Assembly (NCBI GenBank): GCA_015501605.1
Contig: JADNRZ010000024.1
Location: 434,001-498,000 of the forward strand
Source: Panaeolus papilionaceus
Lineage: Eukaryota; Basidiomycota; Agaricomycetes; Agaricales
Reading direction: 5' to 3'
Length of the DNA: 64,000 nucleotides
Shown here: in pieces, positions 1-9,105 of the stretch
How positions within the stretch are numbered: position 1 is the stretch's first letter
Layout: each line of letters begins with the position of its first letter
Made by a program: the position numbers and the translations under genes
The notes under the pieces: generated by a model
Told to the model about the DNA's origin: nothing
The model's database searches: none
The model's input: the letters and a program-made list of their open reading frames with translations, nothing else

Positions 1-3000
1 AAACCACCTTTCGTCGTAACAAGCGCCCAGCGGAACTTGCTAGTGGGATACTCTTCACCCCTGGGGCAGTTAAGTTCCCCCATGGTCAGGCGCCAACTGA
101 CAAGGTCTGTTGTGAAGCAAGTCTCCTCAAGTGTGGCGGTGGGCATAGGAAGATCCAATGCGTTGAGAATCTTGCCATTCTCCATGGTTGCGCATTGAAG
201 AACTTGTTCAAGAGTGCCAGACCTTAGGCGCTTACCAAGCGACGTGGGTCTGCATTGGACGGAGTGATCTTTAAGATGTGCCAGTCAAAGAAAGAACATT
301 AAACGCTTTCACATAAAAGTGTATAGATACATTTACGTACCGTGGATGTCTACGGTATGGTCAACACGTTGAACTTCTTGCAGAGCAGCCAAGTTAAATG
401 CTCGTCGTTTCCCTGGCACATTTTTGACGACAATGTTTTGCTTCGATTCTCGTAGTATGCGATGAACTCGAGGCAGGTCATGGAGGTCGGAGTAATCGAG
501 AATCGCGAAGGCAGATGTGGTGGGTTCGGCCAGCCAACGTGGCTGAGGGATGTCATCTTTGACGACGTAGTTCTGCTCTACGACCTTGTGCCACTCGCGA
601 ACTCGACGAGAAATGAACTCTTCCTGCCATGGTTTTAAGTGCATGAGTAAAGCAGAAATGAAAGTTTTTGTATGGTGTGAACGCACATGAAAGTCCAATT
701 TAATCTCTCTCCGATGATTATAGACATCAAAAATGCCTATAGTTGCAGTATAGTTCTGTTGAGGGAGCTCAAATGTCTATGATAAAGTCTCTAAGTTAAA
801 ATATTGCTTACTTTGGCAGCAGGAGCGACTCTCAGCGTGACATCTTCATTTTTCACCTAGTATTCAACAGTCAGTGCATTGATTTGATTACTGACAGAAA
901 GTATGACTCACCCAACGACGCTGGGCCTCCTCTTTGATCGTCGCCAGTTCTCGTTTCAGAATGGTGAGAATTGCAGGAGTGGCATTGAACTTCACTTTCT
1001 TGACCGTTGTTACCCCTCTTTGCTTGCTTTTACTTGAAGATGATCGAGGATAATCGGGCTTCACAGACATGTTGGCTGAAAAACTAGAAGTGGCAGAGGG
1101 TCGTGGACGTAGACCTTCACGGCGCGGTCTTTCCTTGTCTTCGTCCTCGTCCCCATGCCCATCCTCGTCCCCATATTCGTCCTTGTCCCCATGCTCATCC
1201 TCGTCCCCATGTCCGTCCTTGTCCTCGCGATCGTCCTTGTCCCCACCTTTATCTTCACTCTTGTCATTATCCTCGCCCCTTTCCCTTTCCGTGTTCACGT
1301 CCTCACCCGCCGACTCGTCGTCGTTGTCAGCGCCCTCATGACCCTTACCGCCAGCTTGGCTGGATATGTTGCTGTCTGCGTTACGGTCATGAGGACGGTG
1401 TTCAACATCTTCCCCAATTGGGCCTGGCGTTTGGTGCATCATGAGATCAGATGGATTGCAAGTCGAGTAGCTATCCCCTTGGTTCCCCTCAGCACCGAGG
1501 TCATAACTATTGCGTGGCTCCTGCATTTCTATGTCGCCTTGATGCTCGCCATAACTCTCAGCCTGCTCATTGCCGGCACGATTTCCACTATTACCCTGCT
1601 GGTTTCCAAAGTTCAGATCCATCCTGTAAGGGATAGGAATGCCCAGAAGCCAAGTTGATAATCGAGTGAGGAATCATCCTGATCCCCACTGGCCTATATA
1701 CTACATCGGATAAACTATCTACCGGTATGCTGTGCACTAAATCTAAGAATAGGCTAAGGCTATGCGATATCAAATGATGGTGACGAAACAATCAGGAAAG
1801 GAGGCTGCGCACTACGACAGGGGTATCAATGATGCAACGGGCGGCTGTACAGTGATCTAGAGATGATGACCAGGCTGTGCACCGTAACCGCGCTAGGGTG
1901 GGGGTTCTGTGACAGATCCCCTGACACTATCTCCCCATCTAGATTTGCTGCCCCAGCAAATCCCTTAGCTTCCACGTCTACCGCCTCGTCCACTGCGCTC
2001 CCGGAAAACCACACCGCGACCACCCCTTGAAGGAGCAGTGGGGGGGATAGGGTTCCCAAGAGTGGGCGCAAGTGCTGAGAAGTGGGCTCTCATCACATCA
2101 ATGCTCATCGGCGAGCCAGGCGAGAGTGCCGGGGTAGGATTGGCGGTCTGCATCACGGCTGTAGGCGCGATGGGAGTGTTGGGCTGGTTCACAGGTGTCG
2201 TCGAAGCTGATCGAGCACCTGGGGTAGCCACCAGTGAAGGTGGGGCGGCCGTGTTCATGACGATGGAGGGGACGACCGGAGTAGAGCCTGGAGCAGGGGT
2301 AGGAGTTGCCGACAGTGCTGCAGGGGTTAGAGCGGCGGACTGAGGAATTGATGGTGGCGAGGGGGGCTGAGTGGCCGGAGCAGCCTGAACGATGGGAACA
2401 GGGGCTTCACGGAACTTCCCAGCGGTTGGCCTCCCACTGGCATCACGAGCGGGACCCGGAGCATCCCGCTGCCTAGGAGCGCGGACTCGACGACGAGCGA
2501 GCCGCTTGCCCAATACGACGAGGGCATTACCAACTTGAGAGTCGGTACCGCGAATAGAGACGTGGCGGGCACCAGCTGATCCGTCCTTTACCTCAAAGGC
2601 TCGGATGTGCGCACCAGATAAGTCATGGATCTGTTTAAGACCCCTTCCACCTCGCCCAACCAGGTGCGCTGCCATCGCGTCGGGTACAATGACAGTGAGC
2701 AACTGCTGATCGGGTTTGTCGTCCTTCTGAGGGTAGGTGCCCGACATATGAAGGTGGGTGGGAATAGTGCCTTGTGGGGGAGTAGGAGCCGGTGGGGCGG
2801 GAGGCTCAGCCTTCTTCCGCTGACGGCGAGAGGGTTGGGTAGGTGCGATAGCTGCAATAGTCTGTTGGGTAGAGAGCTGGTTGGTGACGGAGCGAAGCTC
2901 CTCCTGGAGCAGCCTCATCCGCTCATAGAGTTGGTCGAACTGTTCAGTGACGAATTCTTCCAAGGACATCTCTGGTGTAGTAGACATTGGGAGCAGGGTG

Positions 3001-4810
3001 TGGGCGAAGGGTAGGGCTTGTAGGATGAGGAGTAGATGGTGTGCAGTGAGCTAGAGAGGTGCAGACTGCTGTAGAGACTCGATTATGATGTAAGGGATAG
3101 GAATGCCCAGAAGCCAAGTTGATAATCGAGTGAGGAATCATCCTGATCCCCACTGGCCTATATACTACATCGGATAAACTATCTACCGGTATGCTGTGCA
3201 CTAAATCTAAGAATAGGCTAAGGCTATGCGATATCAAATGATGGTGACGAAACAATCAGGAAAGGAGGCTGCGCACTACGACAGGGGTATCAATGATGCA
3301 ACGGGCGGCTGTACAGTGATCTAGAGATGATGACCAGGCTGTGCACCGTAACCGCGCTAGGGTGGGGGTTCTGTGACAGATCCCCTGACACATCCCTGAT
3401 ATTAAGATTGTTAAGAAATACCTCAATATCGTGGAGCAGGTGAGTATCCAATTGTTCAGTTATATCCACTGCTTTAGAGCGGGTATCAGGTGACAAGCAT
3501 GCTGAAGAGAAACGAAATACTTTGAGTTGTTTTTCATGAATTTAAAATAATAGTAACTTACATAAATCGAACCAAGCACGAATTTCGGGTGATGCGTTTT
3601 CAAGTTCCACCCATGGGATTTTTTTTACGAGGCTGTTCATTGCGTCATGCAACGCCATCTCGTGGTTAAGGACAGAGAAAAACGTAGTCCAGATAATCCT
3701 TTCCACACGAAGCAGAATATCTGGCTTGTTATTTCCTAGTTTGAGCGAATACTGTAGGTAATAAGTAAGCTAACCACCGAATCTCAAGGGGAATATGTGT
3801 ACTTCAAGCAATGAATCACGCTCCCAGGTATACTTGTAAATTCGAAATTGGGATAACAGGAAAATTGGCGAGACCAGTATCGCAAGGTGCAAGGGTAGGC
3901 GAAATCTGTGGGCTTTGATAATGCTTGGGTCGTTATCCAATGTTCTAGGAGAAATAGAAGTTCAGTTATCAAACTTATGGAAAAGAAATGTCACTTACGC
4001 TTTATCATCAACACGCATAAATGTCTTCAGAGAGAACGAGTGATCCCAGTCGGGAAGAGCGCCATTGAAATTCTCTTCTCTCAGGTAGGATAAATGAATA
4101 ATTGCCACATGAAAGTTCAATACGCAGATAGCATTCTCAATGGTTTGGTAGAGAACTTTGAACGCATTCACATGAGACACGTAGCCAGATTGTGGTGGCA
4201 ATGTCCCAGGTACGAGTTGTGGATTGGTGTAGGTGGCCAGAGCCAGCATGTTGCCCTTCCATTCGTAAAGGACCTTCACCCAGTCCTGAATGCGCTTTTG
4301 ATACTGCCAGTGAGAACGAGTAAGTTAGGGAGCAATTACTGTAGAGACAGGATATATACCATTTTATGACCATACCCCGCGATAATCTTTGGCATACATT
4401 GGCGCTCGTACACAACGGAACTTCTCTGCATAGTTGTAAAATAGCATGCAAGGTCGAATAGGCGAAGGGTTGTAAGCAATGCGCAACGCTTATCACGGAT
4501 GGGTTTCTTTACGTTCTTCACGTGTGCGCCTCGAGTGATGATGTTATCCTTATCCTGCAGTAATTCTTTCATTGCTTGAGAGGTGGGATCTATAATTGGT
4601 GCAGCAATAAGGAACGTTTCATAGACTTGTACAGACTGAGAAAGCCCCTGGTACCAAGTTTCAATGTAGGTTCATTGGAGAGGATGATTAACCACTTACC
4701 GATAATTCTGTGGGACTATACATATCAGTTATGGTTCCATTGGACCATGCATTGCTGAGCCAAGGATAGGTCTGAAGCGAAAGAAAAGCCTCGCGAAGAG
4801 TTTTCACCAT
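1..4810 (-). CDS. Ten-exon gene of unknown function, intron 6 occupied by an LTR retrotransposon; 3' end outside window
   Basis: Exons read on the minus strand are 4810-4700, 4647-4360, 4303-3999, 3944-3778, 3735-3562, 3501-3422, 1595-912, 856-812, 755-341 and 268-1. All junctions are GT..AG and the codon phase is continuous through every join, giving at least 845 residues before the window edge. The start (MVKTLREAF) is the first ATG of the open frame. Exon 4 and its flanking 42-nt intron are the least certain. Exon 7 encodes a low-complexity linker: N/Q/G-rich, then very acidic with repeated GDEDGHGDKDE-type units. The C-terminal part (exons 9-10) is globular and continues past base 1. Intron 6 runs 3421-1596 and contains the whole LTR element; without it and one target copy it would be 55 nt. 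I do not recognise the family with confidence. From memory the C-terminal part resembles agaricomycete JmjC/cupin-like proteins, but the diagnostic residues would lie outside the window. Confidence 0.7.
1625..1926 (-). repeat. 3' LTR of the KH-Gag element
   Basis: Direct copy of 3089-3390, the same 302-bp length and no difference seen by eye. The target duplication CATCC precedes it at 1620-1624 on the plus strand. Confidence 0.9.
1965..2987 (-). CDS. KH-domain RNA-binding Gag-like protein of the LTR element
   Basis: 340 residues starting at an ATG (2987-2985) 102 nt downstream of the 5' LTR. Order of parts: a predicted coiled coil at about 8-43 (heptad-like, rich in L, E and R); a basic patch RRQRKK at 53-58; a KH domain at about 95-165 with its GxxG loop GRGG at 111-114, followed by the SGAxI and RxVxIxGTxxQV signatures; a long Pro/Ala/Thr-rich disordered linker; and an RGG-like tail (SRGGRG, SGRGGRRG). 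KH domains bind single-stranded RNA or DNA. In this setting the inferred role is packaging the element RNA, with KH plus RG-rich tail in place of the CCHC zinc knuckle usual in retrotransposon Gag. It has no capsid-like region that I can recognise and no enzymatic domain. A captured cellular KH gene is the alternative reading. Confidence 0.85.
   Translation of the reverse strand: MSTTPEMSLEEFVTEQFDQLYERMRLLQEELRSVTNQLSTQQTIAAIAPTQPSRRQRKKAEPPAPPAPTPPQGTIPTHLHMSGTYPQKDDKPDQQLLTVIVPDAMAAHLVGRGGRGLKQIHDLSGAHIRAFEVKDGSAGARHVSIRGTDSQVGNALVVLGKRLARRRVRAPRQRDAPGPARDASGRPTAGKFREAPVPIVQAAPATQPPSPPSIPQSAALTPAALSATPTPAPGSTPVVPSIVMNTAAPPSLVATPGARSASTTPVNQPNTPIAPTAVMQTANPTPALSPGSPMSIDVMRAHFSALAPTLGNPIPPTAPSRGGRGVVFRERSGRGGRRGS
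3077..3086 (-). other. Candidate self-primer binding site of the LTR element
   Basis: On the minus strand ATAATCGAGT begins 2 nt after the 5' LTR ends. It is the exact complement of ACTCGATTAT at 3131-3122, the predicted first ten bases of the transcript. No match to a common tRNA 3' end is visible here. Confidence 0.6.
3089..3390 (-). repeat. 5' LTR of the KH-Gag element (upstream LTR in element orientation)
   Basis: 302-bp terminal repeat. Read on the minus strand it starts TGTCAGGGGATC and ends CTATCCCTTACA. It contains a TATATA box (3159-3164) and, 30 nt downstream, a 10-nt word (3131-3122) complementary to the presumed primer-binding site just outside the LTR. This suggests U3 = 3390-3132 and R starting near 3131. 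Confidence 0.9.
3159..3164 (-). promoter_or_regulatory. Putative TATA box of the LTR promoter
   Basis: TATATA (its own reverse complement) in the LTR. It lies about 30 nt upstream of 3131 on the minus strand, the start inferred from the primer-binding-site complementarity. Transcription from here would run through the KH ORF. Confidence 0.5.
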
Positions 4811-5234
4811 ATTAATCTGACACAATTCAAGAATGTTAAACTATTCTGACTTGGGACTCCACTCCCTGACTCGGAACGGTACTTACCAGATGCTTTTTAA
4901 GCTAATAATAAGGGTTTAGAGTGATTATTTCAAATTAACAAGGTAGTATGCCACAGAAGTAAGAACGGACAGTCGCGTTTGGATATCAATAGAATAATGT
5001 TTGAGGGAGCAATTAGAGCAAAGTCTGATGTCCAAATTCGTTTGACAATGGGAGTCACGTGATAAGAGGTCACGCACAAAAGCGAAAAGTTCGCTTTCTG
5101 TGTTCGAAACCGGCCCGGCAGGATTGCGTCCGTCTAATCGATACCATCATAATCATGAAGATGTACGAATCTCTACAGTCCTTGTGTCCTGGTTTCACTT
5201 CTCATCCATTCTGCATTTCAAACATTTCTTCACA
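4811..5234. other. Divergent intergenic region
   Basis: 424 bp between the start codons of the leftward unknown gene and the rightward Plavaka transposase. AT-rich, no ORF of note and no clear terminal inverted repeat seen. It must hold both promoters if both genes are expressed. Confidence 0.5.
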
Positions 5235-8200
5235 ATGCCTTTGTCTTCTGCCTCAAAGAAATTTCCCTGTCTCCGCTGTGGGAAGTTGTTTCATACTGAA
5301 GCGAGTGCCCTCAACCACATGAACCAGCCACGGGCAGCCTGCCGCTATTTACACGAGGATGTTATGCATTTCTCCCATTTTGAGGAGCTTATAAATGATC
5401 CTGGTGCGTAATATTATTTGTACTGTTGGATCTGTAGTCTTGACGTAGATTGCACAACTACCACAGGAACACGTTCTCGACTAAACGTCCGTTCCAAGAG
5501 AACTTCCCAGGTGCTTCTTCCACCTGGAATACAACGCACCCCGGCAAAACCTTCATGGAACTTTTTGCAGAGGACCCTTTTACGAGCGCTCGTGTAAACG
5601 TCCCTTATTACCCCTTTTCAACGAGGGACGAATGGGAGGTAGCATCATTTCTCTTGCAGTCAGGGATGAGCATGGCCAAAATCGACGAATTTCTGAAACT
5701 TAAAATGGTATTACTTCCCATATTATCTGTGCTTCATAATACTCAACACTTTATTCCTATGATGACAGATTAAGCTTCTTCCCATCTCGTTTAGGGCTGT
5801 ACAGGATTTGTATTCGAGAGCCGAGCAACTTCCTAGCGGCCCACGCTGGGTGGCATCTTCCATGACACCGACGCTTCCAACAAAAAATACAGTTACCCTA
5901 TATTACCGAAACCCTGTTGAATGCATTCAGGCTCTTATGCGCAGCCCATTAGTCCAGGATTTTATTCAGTTCACGCCATTTAAGCTTTATGAAATGTGTG
6001 CCAAAACTATGAGAATATACACTGAGTGGCTGTCTGGAGACGCAGCGTGGTTCATGCAAGTGAGTTATCTTTGAAATATTCTCGGTCAGCGATTAATTTG
6101 ACCTAAAGGAAAAATTACAGCAAGGCGCTACTCTTCTCGGCACTGTCTTGTCATCTGATAAGACTAACATTTCCTCTGGTACTGGAAACCGTGTCGCCCA
6201 CCCACTCCTCATTTCTCTTGCTAATATTGCCGCCGAATTTCGAAACAAAGCCACAAACCATGCCTTCCTTCTACTTGCCTTAATACCCATCCCCAGATTT
6301 ATTTATCCAAAATCAAAAATTCGCGGTGTTTTGGAAGCTCGACTATTCCATCAATGCTTAGACCTCGTTCTTCACCCCCTCAAAGAGGCCGCTCGCGTTG
6401 GTATCATGCTCTCAGATCCCCTTGGGAATAGCCGCTGGTGCTTTACGCCTTGTGCTGCCTACATCGTGGACACACCCGAGTCAGCACTTATTGCTTGTGT
6501 GGCTGGCAAGACGTCGTCAATTACCACAGCATCATTCAAACAGTTTGGGGATGCTCAGAAACACCCGATGAGAACTGGGGAGATGACGTTGGATGCTCTG
6601 ACCAAAATTGGAGAGGTAGTCGAGGATGAGTGGGATTTGGAGGCCTACGAAAAGGAGTCGATGAAACATCGACTCAACGGTGTACACCAGCCGTTTTGGA
6701 GGGATTGGGATTTGTCAAATCCTGCTGTCTTTCTGACTAGCGAGCCCCTCCATCACTGGCATCGAATGTTCTGGGATCATGACGCCAAGTGGTGTATCAA
6801 CGCAGTTGGGGCGGGAGAAATCGACTTTCGTTTCTCAATTCTTCAGCGACATACTGGGTATCGCCACTTCAAGGAAGGAATTTCATCTCTCAAGCAGGTA
6901 ACAGGGAGGGATCAACGCGACATCCAACGCTACATTATTCCGGTTGCTGCAGGGGCAGTATCCGCCAATTTTATGACAGCGATCCGTGCACTCCTCGACT
7001 TCCGATACCTAGCACAAGCGCCTCTCATCTCGGACGACATTTGTCGTATGATCGATGAGTCCCTCTCCATTTTCCATCAATTCAAGCAGGCCATCATCGA
7101 TGCAGGTGCTCGTCAAGGGGAAAAGGGACGGAAGCTTACTCATTGGCAAATACCCAAGTTGGAGTTCATGCAGAGTGTCACATTAGGTGTTCGCCTCAGT
7201 GGGTCCCCAATCCAGTGGTCGGCTGATACCACTGAACACGCACACATCAGACTGGTCAAGGACCCTTCACGCGCATCAAACAAGCACAACTACGAGGCTC
7301 AGATTGTTCGTAGCCTCGATCGTCAAGACAAGGTTATGAACTTTGATCTGGCCACCGCTGTCCGAGATGCAGGGGTCGAGTTCAAGGGCAATACTTCTCA
7401 CAAATCTGCAGTCGAAGCGGATCCTCCCCAGGAGAGAATGACTTGGATGACTACACTGCGACCGATGACACCATCAATACAACAGCTGAACTTTTATCTT
7501 TGATTTCATCTGTCCGCACTCTCCCTGGATCGCATGCAGGTGCTGCAGGTATCAATACATATGGCATTACAAACTACTTCTACAAGGCCGCGCTTTTGAC
7601 AAAAGGAATTGATCCTTCTGCCAAGGTTCCTTTCCGCACCGTTCAAAGTTCCCCAACAACCGCCTTTCATCTCTCCCGGGATCCTCAACTGGGGATCCAC
7701 ACTGTCGACGAAGTGGCGAAGCTATTTGACATACCAGATTTTCAATCGGCAATATCCCGCTATGTGTCAAGTATGGAGGCCAACTACCCGAATACGTTCC
7801 TTTCAGAATTCAGTTCCACTGGAATGTCCACTCACCACCCTCGATCACTGCCTGATAAAGTCCAGGTCTGGACATCACTTCGCCTTCAATCTACATCTTA
7901 CCACCATCCCCATCCCATTTTATTGCCTGTCACATTGAAAGCCGAACCACAATTAGGGGGACATGATTCCGCTATCTTTTGTGTCAATGCACCAAGCCAA
8001 TGGCCACAAAGCGGACTCACAGGTAAGTGATTTGACTTCTATAATGCCTGGAGATGGAACTGAACCCATGGCTATCCAGGCCATATCGTTGCTGATGTTC
8101 GTCTTATATTTCGCCTCGTACTTCCGAAAAGCCGCCACAACATACCAGATAGATTCCTTGCGTACGTACAAAAATTTATCATTACCCCTCAGCCCAATCC

Positions 8201-8468
8201 TCGCAATACAAGGCAAACAGGCCAATTCCCTGATGCAAACACAGGCCTCTACCGTCTTAAACGAGGCACAGCACAACAACACAACTCTCATCTCTGCGGA
8301 GATGTTATTCCTCTTGAACAACTTCGTGCTCTGGTGGACCTTGTGCCAAATTTTGGAGGGAAAGCGGACGGCCGGCTGACATGCGAGAATAGTCTGGCAT
8401 ACAGCCATGAATTTTGGCTTAATAAGTACTTCGACAAGGAACTCTTTTACCCATTGACACTTTCTTAG
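5235..8468 (+). CDS. Plavaka-family DNA transposase
   Basis: Recognised by family-wide motifs in the right order: an N-terminal zinc finger (CLRCGKLFHTEASALNHM), GKTFMELF, YYPFSTRDEWE, SGMSMAKIDEFLKL, YTEWLSGDAAW, GATLLGTVLSSDKTN, GNRVAHPLLISLANI, VGIMLSDPLGN, KQFGD, LNGVHQPFWRDW, EPLHHWHRMFWDHDAKW, GYRHFKEGISSLKQVTGR, LEFMQSV, QWSADTTEHAH and the C-terminal LNKYFDKELFY, stopping at 8466-8468. Introns are clear at 5709-5768, about 6060-6119 and about 8022-8081 (codon phase kept). Two joins are not clean: the first intron (donor 5404, acceptor about 5465) changes phase by one base, and around 7400-7440 the frame shifts with no normal-size intron available. The gene may therefore carry one or two frameshifts. 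Plavaka elements are agaricomycete cut-and-paste transposons; the terminal repeats were not located. Confidence 0.9.
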
Positions 8469-8805
8469 AGCATATACGATACTATGACTGGACAGCACGA
8501 GACTTGAAAAGTATTACACTTACATTTTTCTCAAAATAAATTCTGTTCCTTATATTTAAACCAACCCTATAAATACGTCACCACACCCATCTTCTGACAG
8601 TGAGCTGACTTTGCTGGTGCATGCTTAATTTAAGTATGTAGTGTTCTTCTTACAGGTTGCAATGCACCAGATAGTAACAATATACTTTAATCAGGAAGAG
8701 AGGGAATTCCAGACATGGCAATTGCACATGCATGACGCTGTAAAGCTACTGAGGTACCATGGAGCTCGACTGTACACTCCGAATATATTGGAGTCCCTGA
8801 CATAA

Positions 8806-8917
8806 CACTCCAGAGCACTACTCGGCTACATGGTCCTACAGGAGCCAAGGGCAATGCTACAAGCGATGGCGTGATTGCTATACGGAGCTACTGTCCAAAA
8901 ACAGAAATTGCTGATGT
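8806..8917 (+). repeat. Dispersed repeat, copy A
   Basis: About 110 bp. Starts CACTCCAGAG, ends CAGAAATTGCTGATGT, with CTATACGGAGCTA before the end. The same blocks in the same order and orientation occur at 16248-16358 (copy B), with diverged sequence between them. Confidence 0.75.
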
Positions 8918-8972
8918 ATGTACATGAGTACGAACGTTATCTATGTGGAATCTATCGTTCTATGTGGACTCT

Positions 8973-8981
8973 AGGGCTACG
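8973..8981 (+). repeat. Candidate target-site duplication, LINE 3' side
   Basis: AGGGCTACG, repeated exactly at 14878-14886 on the other side of the LINE. Nine bases is in the usual range for LINE target duplications. Confidence 0.65.
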
Positions 8982-8984
8982 TTT

Positions 8985-9000
8985 GGACCTTTTCAGGTCC
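8985..9000 (-). other. 3'-terminal hairpin of the LINE
   Basis: On the minus strand GGACCT-GAAA-AGGTCC: a perfect 6-bp stem with a GNRA-type tetraloop, 3 nt from the inferred end of the element. Such 3' stem-loops are the reverse transcriptase recognition site in stringent LINEs. Confidence 0.65.
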
Positions 9001-9105
9001 GGGTATTGATATTAGCTACACGTATGTGGGTGTGTAAGATTTGGAATTATAATGAGGGGTTATGGTGTTATTAGTGTGTTGTAAGGGTTGTGAATTATAA
9101 GGTTG

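Larger units (their letters stand above)
1625..3390 (-). mobile_element. Non-autonomous LTR retrotransposon (TRIM-like) encoding a KH-domain Gag-like protein
   Basis: Two 302-bp direct repeats (1625-1926 and 3089-3390) begin TGT and end ACA and appear identical base for base. They are flanked by the 5-bp target duplication CATCC at 1620-1624 and 3391-3395. The 1,162-bp internal region holds one ORF on the minus strand and no protease, reverse transcriptase or integrase, so the element needs enzymes from another element. The purine tract at 1928-1938 (GATGGGGAGAT on the minus strand), abutting the downstream LTR, is a candidate polypurine tract. Identical LTRs mean the insertion is young. It lies in the same orientation as the host gene, inside one of its introns. 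Confidence 0.93.

Noticed and set aside
1061..1658. Several open frames on both strands over the acidic linker
   Set aside because: They are frame shadows of the repetitive GAC/GAG-rich exon 7 of the minus-strand gene.
1591..1791. Minus-strand ORF joining LTR sequence to host sequence
   Set aside because: It crosses the LTR boundary and reappears at 2944-3255 from the other LTR; it is LTR noise, not a gene.
3077..3088. tRNA-type primer-binding site in the LTR element
   Set aside because: No TGG-starting match to a tRNA 3' end; the self-complementary word explains the site better.
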